Positions 1 through 5,148 of a stretch of 5,148 nucleotides of DNA are shown here, one piece after another (position 1 is the first letter of the stretch; every line of letters starts with the position of its first letter). The notes under the pieces are model-generated. The model saw nothing but the letters and a program-made list of their open reading frames with translations. It did not search any database and was not told where the DNA came from. This DNA is from Saprospiraceae bacterium (GTDB taxonomy: Bacteria; Bacteroidota; Bacteroidia; Chitinophagales; Saprospiraceae): contig JADJVN010000041.1 in the NCBI GenBank assembly GCA_016710585.1, positions 1-5,148 on the forward strand, written 5' to 3'. A program made the translations under genes and the position numbers.

Positions 1-318
1 TGCAGCATAAGCTGAACTTAGATATTCTAGTACTTGAATCGATACATACTTGCTAGGATTGGCTTTGTTTTCTATTAGAATACTTACAAAGCAATCTCCA
101 TGCTGCTCTTTCATTTGGACTTTGAAAACAATGTCTGAAAATCGCTCTTCAAGAGATTCATTGATGAAACTATTGGGACTATATGTCAATGTCTCCATAT
201 CTAAACAATCCTTTACCTCTCTTGGTAAATACTTTGTAAGGAAAATTATCGCAAATGGTTTTTGCGAAAGCATCTCCTTCGCAAATTTGTCATGAGGGTT
301 ATTGATAGTAGGATCCAT
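1..318 (-). CDS. Rpn family recombination-promoting nuclease / putative transposase (PD-(D/E)XK), N-terminal part
   Basis: The gene reads leftward from an ATG at 318-316 and is cut by the window edge after 106 codons; family members are usually about 250-330 residues. Seen: the start MDPTINNPHDKFAKEML, then a stretch ending in FLTKYLPREV, then LDMETLTYSPNSFI, FSDIVFKV and SILIENKANPSKYVSIQVLEYL. This order is characteristic of the Rpn / Transposase_31 (PF04754) family. The PD-(D/E)XK catalytic residues should be Asp62 (in FSDIVFKV), Glu83 and Lys85 (in IENK), with Gln95 in the following helix; all are present. Known for the family: RpnA-type proteins from E. coli are DNA endonucleases that promote RecA-independent recombination, and some family members are linked to phage defence. 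The ATG is chosen because the family's N-terminal 'xxPHDxxF' motif follows directly. The gene is divergent from the plus-strand genes. Its activity cannot be judged without the C-terminal part. Confidence 0.9.
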   Translation of the reverse strand, partial: MDPTINNPHDKFAKEMLSQKPFAIIFLTKYLPREVKDCLDMETLTYSPNSFINESLEERFSDIVFKVQMKEQHGDCFVSILIENKANPSKYVSIQVLEYLSSAYAA

Positions 319-322
319 GTTG

Positions 323-330
323 CAAAAATA
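323..330 (-). promoter_or_regulatory. Possible Bacteroidota -7 promoter element for the Rpn nuclease gene
   Basis: On the minus strand this reads TATTTTTG, a full match to the Bacteroidota -7 consensus TAnnTTTG. It ends only four bases before the ATG at 318, so a transcript from it would be nearly leaderless. No TTG at the expected -33 spacing was found, so this is a weak call in an AT-rich gap. Confidence 0.25.
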
Positions 331-405
331 ATAATTTTATACTTTTGGAACTGAATTTTTAACTACATAAACAAATGTTTGTATAAAAAGATTCTTTATT
401 TAATA

Positions 406-430
406 TTCTTCGTATTATTGTAGGATCAAG
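406..430. repeat. 25-bp perfect direct repeat, copy 1
   Basis: These 25 bases, beginning TTCTTCGTATTATTG and ending TAGGATCAAG, recur without mismatch at 2126-2150 in the same orientation; the flanks differ. This copy lies 24 bp before the ATG of the DUF6624 gene. It contains TATTATTG (413-420), one base off the Bacteroidota -7 element TAnnTTTG, without a well-spaced -33 TTG. On the minus strand it could encode LDPTIIRR, which resembles the start of the nearby nuclease (MDPTINN). It could be a shared regulatory element, a small dispersed repeat, or a relic of a nuclease gene 5' end; the sequence does not decide. Confidence 0.8.
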
Positions 431-454
431 TGAGTTTGAAACTTTATTCAACAG

Positions 455-1378
455 ATGAAAATAATTGCAATTATATTACTAGTTAATTTATGGAATTCAA
501 TTTCAGCTCAAGTTTGGATTCCACCTCAATATGGTAATGTACCCAAAGATGTTTATAAAGCAAATGTCATTCATTTGCGTGTAAAATCATATGAAGATTT
601 AGGAAAAGAAGATTTGTGGAATTTTGCTAATGCTTATATAAACCTAAAGTGTTCTCCAGATACGGTTTATAAATACACCCAGCTCGGCTTAAAGACAGGA
701 ATACATAATATGTGTCTGCTCTATACTAGTTTTAATTCAAGATCAAAAGAGAAAATAAATGAGCACTATGGTGATCTATATGCAAACTCATTGAATCTTA
801 TAAAAAATACTTGTGATAGTCTTAAGGAAACATACAATTATGTATTTATTAAGAATCTAACAGATTTAGCAAAAAAGGATTCTGAAGAAGAACGACTCTT
901 AGATAAAGCAAATGTAGGAACACAAATAGGAGAAATTGTCCCAAATGGATTGGGAGTTAAGCGGTATTTAAATTGCTCATTAAGAGTACATAAATTAGAT
1001 TCCTTAATTGGTATCTTTGGATTTCCAACTTATTCACTAGTAGGATATACAAATATACCAAAAGCAATGACTATTATTGTACATGGTCCACTAGAATACA
1101 TGGAGAAAGTGTTGCCTATTGCCCAAAAAGCTTATGATGAAGGAAATTTTGATGGTTATGAATTGGCACATCTAATAGATCGGATATTATGGCTCAATGG
1201 TAAAAAACAAGTGTATGGTACACAGTTTTATTTCATTGAAGATAAAATCTATTTGTTTCCTGTAGAAGATCCAAAGAATTTGGAGAAGAGAAGAAAAAAA
1301 AATGGATATCCCAACAGTAAAGAGTTTACAGCATTACTACAAAAACAATCCAAAAGGGGAAAGATAAAATCATGCTAA
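455..1378 (+). CDS. Secreted DUF6624-type protein
   Basis: Product of 307 residues, function unknown. Residues 1-18 form a signal peptide (MK, a hydrophobic stretch, then ISA before Gln19), so it is probably exported to the periplasm or beyond; no lipobox is seen. Residues about 20-130 match no domain I recognise. Residues about 135-300 carry the pattern I associate with DUF6624: a helix with KKDSEEERLLDKA, then LDSLIGIFGFPTYSLVG (FGFP at 188-191), IIVHGPLEYMEKVLPIAQKAYDEG (His210), LAHLIDR (ending Asp242-Arg243), KKQVYGTQF (254-258), FPVEDPKN and KRRKKNGYP. The usual 'QHAD' motif is changed to 'VHGP' here. The ATG at 455 is chosen because the signal peptide begins there; no Shine-Dalgarno site precedes it, as is common in Bacteroidota. 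A thioredoxin lipoprotein gene follows after 58 bp, so the two may be co-transcribed. The family assignment is from motif order alone. Confidence 0.85.
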   Translation: MKIIAIILLVNLWNSISAQVWIPPQYGNVPKDVYKANVIHLRVKSYEDLGKEDLWNFANAYINLKCSPDTVYKYTQLGLKTGIHNMCLLYTSFNSRSKEKINEHYGDLYANSLNLIKNTCDSLKETYNYVFIKNLTDLAKKDSEEERLLDKANVGTQIGEIVPNGLGVKRYLNCSLRVHKLDSLIGIFGFPTYSLVGYTNIPKAMTIIVHGPLEYMEKVLPIAQKAYDEGNFDGYELAHLIDRILWLNGKKQVYGTQFYFIEDKIYLFPVEDPKNLEKRRKKNGYPNSKEFTALLQKQSKRGKIKSC

Positions 1379-1436
1379 TAATATGATAATAAAAATTAAT
1401 ATTTCTAAATTGAAATAATTTTTGAAAACCTAAAAA

Positions 1437-2069
1437 ATGAACATGACCAAATTAATACAACACGGCAAGTTAGTTCAGTTAAGCTTATTTCTTTGTTTCG
1501 TTTCAATATTCGCATGTAAGCTCCAAACCAGCAAAAATCAGTCGAGGGAAGAATATCTAGAATCGATCAATGAAGTCTATAAAAAACCAACTATTAGAAT
1601 TGAAGGACAAGATACAATTTATAGTTACGAGCCTAAATTGCTAGTCAACTCACAGATAGCTGTTTTCAATAAAATGCCCGATATGGATAATAAAATGCAT
1701 TCTTACCAGTCCTTATTAGGCAAGACTAAACTTCTTTACTTTTGGTTTACTACTTGCCCTCCATGCATAGAAAGCAAGCCTTGTTTGAACCATATACAAC
1801 AAAAATTTGCAAACAAGAACATTGAGTTTATTTTATTTTGTCGCAATAGCAAAAGTTTAGTAAATGAATCCTTAAACGATAAACCATTCAACTTTAAAAT
1901 TATACCGGATTCTGATAAGTTGATTGACAGTGTATTCAATTACAGTTTTGGGTATCCACTTCTTTTGATTGTGGATAAGCAAAATACTATAAAAGATGTA
2001 GTAAGATTTCCATGTTTTGTTTCAGATGCTGAATGGGAGCGAAAGCTAGGCGATAAGGAATTTGATTAG
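1437..2069 (+). CDS. TlpA/AhpC-TSA type thioredoxin-fold lipoprotein
   Basis: Product of 210 residues. Residues 1-26 look like a lipoprotein signal, with a hydrophobic run followed by SIFAC; Cys27 would be the lipidated residue, giving a membrane-anchored envelope protein. The thioredoxin fold spans about residues 70-205: LLYFWFTTCPPC holds the redox site Cys107-Pro-Pro-Cys110, followed by a 'xxxxP' helix (IESKPCLNHI). FGYP gives the expected cis-proline (Pro174), followed by the strand LLLIVDKQNTIKDVV. This is the arrangement of TlpA/ResA-like thiol:disulfide oxidoreductases, which reduce or exchange disulfides in exported proteins. Extra cysteines occur at 20, 116, 135 and 193. Length is near that of single-domain lipoprotein members. 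An alternative ATG two codons later (1443) would hardly change the signal. The substrate is unknown; being 58 bp behind the secreted DUF6624 gene suggests only possible co-expression. Confidence 0.9.
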   Translation: MNMTKLIQHGKLVQLSLFLCFVSIFACKLQTSKNQSREEYLESINEVYKKPTIRIEGQDTIYSYEPKLLVNSQIAVFNKMPDMDNKMHSYQSLLGKTKLLYFWFTTCPPCIESKPCLNHIQQKFANKNIEFILFCRNSKSLVNESLNDKPFNFKIIPDSDKLIDSVFNYSFGYPLLLIVDKQNTIKDVVRFPCFVSDAEWERKLGDKEFD

Positions 2070-2125
2070 ACTTATGGGGTCAGTATTTTAAATAAATTTG
2101 AGTATTAAATATCAATTAAACCATT

Positions 2126-2150
2126 TTCTTCGTATTATTGTAGGATCAAG
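2126..2150. repeat. 25-bp perfect direct repeat, copy 2
   Basis: Identical over 25 bases and in the same orientation to 406-430. It lies 57 bp after the stop codon of the thioredoxin gene and over 300 bp before the next called gene. The near-consensus -7 element TATTATTG (2133-2140) is retained. The next plus-strand ATG with any open frame behind it is at 2226. Confidence 0.8.
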
Positions 2151-2225
2151 CATGGTCTGTTTTTGTATTACTTCAAAAGTGTTACAAGCTTGTAAGTATA
2201 AATTGAATGCAATAAAAAAATTGAA

Positions 2226-2363
2226 ATGACTACAAAAAAATTTAGGAAAAAAAGCCAATATATACAACAAACCCTTGAAGCAAGAGCAATTACATTCAAA
2301 CTCAATTCCTTCCATCTTGGAGTCTCCCCTTTTTTCAAATCGCAAATTCTAATTTACTCATAG
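2226..2363 (+). CDS. Possible small protein of 45 residues, doubtful
   Basis: An ATG at 2226 opens 45 codons (starting MTTKKFRKKSQYIQQ) to a TAG at 2361-2363. The first half is basic and could be helical; the second half (FHLGVSPFFKSQILIYS) is hydrophobic and lies over the pyrimidine-rich patch. No family is recognised and there is no ribosome binding site. In so AT-rich a gap an ORF of this length may be chance. Confidence 0.15.
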   Translation: MTTKKFRKKSQYIQQTLEARAITFKLNSFHLGVSPFFKSQILIYS

Positions 2364-2462
2364 AAAACAAACTAAATAAAGTATACATATGAAAAAGCAA
2401 AATTATCATATCAAGGCGAAGATTTTCTAAACTATAAGAAATTACTAGATTCATCTTGCACA

Positions 2463-3107
2463 ATGAATTTTACACCAACTTTTTTGGATTATATTCATAT
2501 TCTTGAATCCTTCATTGAAAAAAAAGATAGTCAAAATTTAAAGACATGGGCTTCAAAATTTTATGACTGCTATGGAACAAGTGGTCTTCTAAAATTAAAA
2601 GCAAATTATTCACTATTGAATACCATATTACCATTAATATGTTGTCATCAACTAAATTTTAAAGTAAATGATCGATATGACTTCAATGTAGATAAAAGGA
2701 TATCATCTATTTTATTGCTTGATCAATACATAAGAACTGATGATCTGGATAAAAAAACTATTTCAGAAATAGATGCCAATACTACCAAAGAGTTTATCGA
2801 TATAATAAATTATGCGTTGAATAATGATAAAGAACTCCGAATTTATGAAGGTGACATTTTTATCTTATTGATTCATGGAATCAGAAAACCAGAATACAGA
2901 GAAGAACTATTGTCAATTCTTGTCAAACTTTTCTCGCTTAACATTCTGTCAAGTGAAAATTATGCTATCTTAATGGATGAATATTTATTCCATAAAAAAT
3001 TAACTTTAAAATTTGGCACCAAGTCCGGATGGAGTAATGATGAAAAAACGAAAGATCTATTCAACAAAAATCGACTTCAAATTGGGTTGAATCCTTTGAC
3101 TGATTAA
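2463..3107 (+). CDS. Cytoplasmic DUF6624-like protein, strongly diverged
   Basis: Product of 214 residues with no signal peptide or membrane segment. Seen: residues about 1-65 are helical, with no motif recognised. Residues 85-115 read LLDQYIR (Asp87-Gln88 to Arg91) and then EIDANTTKEFIDIIN, like the 'DQxxR ... D.N...l..Ii' part of DUF6624 proteins. Residues 134-212 read LLIHGIRKPEYREELL (His138), NYAILMDEYL (166-175), LKFGTKSGW (FGT at 184-186) and NRLQIGLNPL, matching in order the family's 'QHad', 'yAyLeDR', 'YGTQ' and 'kRReiGL.pL' blocks. The 'EDP' segment and the Arg after the Asp of the 'DR' motif are missing. Function is unknown. The ATG at 2463 is the only normal start in frame, yet the frame is open for 24 codons further upstream. 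An ATG at 2389 in another frame suggests a longer ancestral N-terminus with a one-base shift. The family link is my reading of motifs and is less secure than for the 455-1378 gene. Confidence 0.6.
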   Translation: MNFTPTFLDYIHILESFIEKKDSQNLKTWASKFYDCYGTSGLLKLKANYSLLNTILPLICCHQLNFKVNDRYDFNVDKRISSILLLDQYIRTDDLDKKTISEIDANTTKEFIDIINYALNNDKELRIYEGDIFILLIHGIRKPEYREELLSILVKLFSLNILSSENYAILMDEYLFHKKLTLKFGTKSGWSNDEKTKDLFNKNRLQIGLNPLTD

Positions 3108-3200
3108 ACAATATATTAATGAATATTAATTCAATACTAAACTATCAATCTACAATTCAAATCAACACATTAATTCATAAATAATAGTAAATTTCTAATT

Positions 3201-3979
3201 ATGAAATCATTCGACACAATCCAATTAAAACAAATGCTAGGAATAAAAAAAAAACTATCTTCGTTATCACCAATATTATAATGAATCAAAATATGTTTAG
3301 TCAAAAACAACTGATACCAAATCCTGGATTTGAACCAACAAAATTAAAAGCTTCTATATATTCAAGCGAGGCTGCCGACTTTGAAAAATACATGCTAGGC
3401 TGGACTAGAATAAACTCAAAATAAATCTCTAATGTAAATATAGACTATTATTACAAAAATAGTCCAATCTTATTTGCTGCTAATGATCATGGGCGACATG
3501 GCAAAGTCCTTTTTATCAATGAATTACTTGGAGTTGAAACCAGTGATACTTCCATTCGTCATAGAGGATTTGTATATGCAAAATTAATATCACCTATTCA
3601 CAAAGGTGACAGCTTAAAGATAAGCTATGATATAGCAATGATTGATGCCACAAAATCATATGACTTCCAGGATTGGAGCTACTCTTTTGCAATAAAGCTT
3701 CCCAAATCAAAGGTTTTATTAATGGAATAGATACTCCCCAAGTTAAAGAAACAAATAATATTGATTCATTATATTTTCAAACAATAGAACATAGATATAT
3801 TGCAGACAATTCATATAAATATGTGGTCAAGGGAGAGGAACAATCGACCTCTTTTGAGAGTTATAAACGAAATGTCTCCTGATGAGAATCTCAATTATAT
3901 CAACCGAAATCGTTGGAGATCATATTATGGTATAGATAATTTTAGGATTGTAAATTCTAAGAAAAATTTATTAATTTAA
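3201..3979 (+). pseudogene. Broken gene for an exported protein with an N-terminal 'IPNPGFE' domain (OmpA-family relative)
   Basis: The protein can be followed only by changing frame. Starts at 3201 or 3234 lead into a run of ten A (3245-3254). Adding one A there joins them to a signal-like stretch (KKKTIFVITNIIM, ending FSQ) and then KQLIPNPGFE (ending 3334). The same frame meets a TAA at 3422-3424 after GWTRINSK but continues with good sense: FAANDHGRHGKVLFINELL, RGFVYAKLISPIHKGD, SYDFQDWSYSFAIKLP. Between about 3680 and 3715 it moves to another frame (GFINGIDTPQVKE, DSLYFQTIEHRYIAD). Between about 3820 and 3890 it returns to the earlier frame and ends RSYYGIDNFRIVNSKKNLLI with a TAA at 3977. 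In Bacteroidota this sheet-rich domain commonly precedes an OmpA domain in exported envelope proteins; none follows here. The lesions total three frame changes and one nonsense codon. A secreted protein is inferred; its role is unknown. Confidence 0.78.
3245..3254 (+). repeat. Run of ten A at a frame break in the signal-peptide region
   Basis: Ten adenines sit exactly where the frame of the ATG at 3234 (MLGIKKK) and the frame of the signal-like stretch and IPNPGFE motif part. Eleven would join them. It could be a contingency (slippage) tract, a decay mutation or a read error; the other lesions downstream favour decay. Confidence 0.5.
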
Positions 3980-3988
3980 GTTCCAAAA

Positions 3989-5148
3989 ATGCACCAAATA
4001 AACTTTTCCAACGTAAATACAATCTTTAGGCCCAAGGATTATTTTGGTATTATTTTTTAAGACTTTTTATCTGTATTAATTTCCCAAAACTTAATCCCAA
4101 ATCCAAGTTTTGAAGATCAAAATGATTTTCCAAAAGATATGCTAAAAGATGAATGTTACTCCAATGCATATTATCTAAAAAATTGGACACAATCAGGTTC
4201 ATTAACAATATCTATTATTTGAAAGATTCAAAACTTAATTGTGCGAAAGTTGATCCACAAAATGACAATGCAATGATATGCTTAAAATATATTGAGTCAT
4301 GTCCATTCGAGCCTCCATTTGGATGTGCTAACTATGTCACTGCAAAATTAATCTCTCCTCTAGAAATAGGGGAGCTATATAAACTTAAATACTGGGTGTA
4401 TGCTAAAGAAAATGCAATTGTAGAAAAAACATGGTTGAATTGCATTGGCGCATATCTTAGTCTAGAAAATAAAAAAATGAAAGTCCATGAAATGCTCGAA
4501 ACAGAATATTTCTTTGGAGACTCACTTGAAATGGGTAAATGGTTAAAAGAAAAAATATTAAAGCACTATGCAATTTGAAGTATATCACATTTGGGATATT
4601 TAAAAATGAATCATTTCCTATTTTGCACAGGAAGATTCCAAATGATGCTTTAGTGTTTTTTGACAATATTAGTTTAGAGAAAATCAATTTGGATCAAAAT
4701 ATACAAAATATCGATTTCACTGCTTATTGCAGCTATTTCCAAAAACCAGAATTAGCTCAAGAAACAAATAATCTTGAAATATATTTTGATAAAAATGAGT
4801 TTAATCTGTCACCTAAAAATCAAGAATTCTTAGAAAACCAGATCAAGTCTAAAAAGAAATTTAACTCCATCACTTTGGAAGGATATGCTGACATAGATGG
4901 CACTGAAATATTCAACCAAAATTTAGCTGAAAAAAGAATTGTTTCGATTGCATCCTATTTTGCACAAAAATATAATTTAGATTCTAATGCAATAATTAAA
5001 GTGATATACGGAGAAAAGTTTGCATCCCAAATCGAACAACAAAAATGGAACGATAGAAAAGTAGAAATTACATTTTACAATAAAAATCCAGATGAACTAC
5101 TCTATGATAAAATAATTCTTGCAGCAAGAAATAATGAAATACTCAAAG
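3989..5148 (+). pseudogene. Broken gene for an OmpA-family envelope protein, right part cut by the window edge
   Basis: Three frames are needed. From an ATG at 3989 the first frame meets a TAA at 4058-4060, then reads DFLSVLISQNLIPNPSFEDQND (motif at 4097-4114) and KNWTQSGSL. Near 4195 sense moves to the frame reading NNIYYLKDSKLNCAKV, then NYVTAKLISPLEIGELYKLKYWVYAKE, to a TGA at 4576. Near 4570 it moves to the third frame, reading LKYITFGIFKNES and VFFDNISLEKIN, open to the edge. From 4773 this frame encodes an OmpA-like domain: LEIYFDKNEFNLS, LEGYADIDGTEIFNQNLAEKR and WNDRKVEITFY. The Asp and Arg of the peptidoglycan-binding site (Asp in 'GYADIDGT', Arg in 'NDRKVEI') are present. Known for the family: such domains bind peptidoglycan in the periplasm and anchor outer-membrane or surface proteins. 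VxAKLISPxxxGxxxKxxY is shared with the gene before it, so the two are paralogues. The signal-peptide region is too degraded for a secure start. An ATG at 4539 opens the last frame, so a truncated product remains possible. Confidence 0.78.
4773..5069 (+). other. Intact OmpA-like peptidoglycan-binding domain within the broken gene
   Basis: This part is uninterrupted. Beta strand LEIYFD, a loop, the helix of KNQEFLENQIK, strand ITLEGYADIDG, helix FNQNLAEKRIVSIASYFAQ and the closing strand KVEITFY follow in the usual order of OmpA C-terminal domains (PF00691). About 26 further residues (NKNPDELLYDKIILAARNNE and on) extend to the edge, so the protein does not end at the domain as many do. Confidence 0.85.

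Larger units (their letters stand above)
2070..2462. other. 393-bp gap, mostly non-coding, with one repeat copy and a doubtful small ORF
   Basis: The gap holds the second 25-bp repeat copy (2126-2150), a very A-rich middle part, and a pyrimidine-rich patch near 2306-2336 that contains a tiny GGAG/CTCC inverted repeat. No clear terminator hairpin was seen. A minus-strand open frame (2345-2112) has a Cys/Phe-rich, protein-unlike composition and starts within the pyrimidine-rich patch; I do not call it. The last 72 bases (2391-2462) are open in the frame of the next gene but lack a normal start codon. Confidence 0.6.

Noticed and set aside
50..295. Plus-strand open frame of 81 codons
   Set aside because: It lies entirely opposite the clearly recognisable Rpn nuclease and resembles no protein.
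371..382. ACAAA-TG-TTTGT inverted repeat as an operator between the divergent genes
   Set aside because: Arms of only five bases in an AT-rich gap; chance is likely and no regulator gene is visible nearby.
1736..1939. Minus-strand open frame of 67 codons
   Set aside because: It is antisense to the thioredoxin domain, including its CPPC site.
2112..2345. Minus-strand open frame of 77 codons that includes the repeat read as LDPTIIRR
   Set aside because: Its composition (many Cys and Phe, no motif) looks like reverse translation of an A-rich gap; no family is recognised. The repeat itself is reported separately.
3108..3200. Possible terminator or hairpin from repeated ATTAAT/ATTAATTC words
   Set aside because: The words are pure AT with poor pairing and no GC stem; not convincing as a terminator.
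3673..3882. Independent 69-residue protein starting at the ATG at 3673
   Set aside because: Its first codons are out of frame with the conserved DWSYSFAIKLP segment; the rest is an interior piece of the first broken gene.
4153..4578. Independent 141-residue protein starting at the ATG at 4153
   Set aside because: Its first 14 or so codons overlap, in another frame, the conserved continuation of the PNPSFE domain, and its middle is the interior of that domain; it is a fragment of the broken gene.
4457..4687. Minus-strand open frame of 76 codons
   Set aside because: It is antisense to the recognisable OmpA-family protein and has no motif.

Overview
This AT-rich window reads as chromosome from a member of the Bacteroidota, possibly a Saprospira- or Chitinophaga-like lineage. 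The evidence is weak or absent Shine-Dalgarno sites, secreted and lipoprotein signals, an Rpn-type (Transposase_31) nuclease, DUF6624-like proteins, a TlpA-type thioredoxin lipoprotein, and proteins that begin their mature part with an 'NLIPNPSFE'-type motif and can end in an OmpA domain. No RNA gene, CRISPR array or complete insertion sequence was seen.

Layout. Positions 1-318, minus strand: the first 106 codons of an Rpn/PD-(D/E)XK family nuclease that runs off the left edge. After a 136-bp divergent gap come three intact plus-strand genes. The first (455-1378) is a secreted DUF6624-type protein. The second (1437-2069) is a thioredoxin-fold lipoprotein with a CPPC site. The third (2463-3107) is a cytoplasmic protein that I read as a strongly diverged DUF6624-like protein. 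A perfect 25-bp direct repeat lies in the gap before the first of these (406-430) and in the larger gap before the third (2126-2150).

The right 2 kb (about 3201-5148) holds two tandem genes for related exported proteins, both broken. The first (to 3979) has the 'IPNPGFE' start and the following sheet-rich domain but no OmpA domain. It carries a frame break at a run of ten A, an in-frame stop at 3422-3424 and two further frame changes. The second (about 3989 to the right edge) has the same N-terminal domain and then an OmpA-like peptidoglycan-binding domain. It has an in-frame stop in the presumed signal region and two frame changes, while its OmpA part is open for 191 codons up to the edge.

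How the genes relate. The DUF6624 gene and the thioredoxin gene are 58 bp apart and may be co-transcribed; both products are exported. The two broken genes look like a local duplication of an envelope protein in decay. I see no convincing multi-gene defence or metabolic system. The most notable points are the two DUF6624-like proteins of different cell location so close together, the shared 25-bp repeat with its likeness to the start of the nuclease gene, and the clustered lesions in the tandem OmpA-type genes next to three intact genes.
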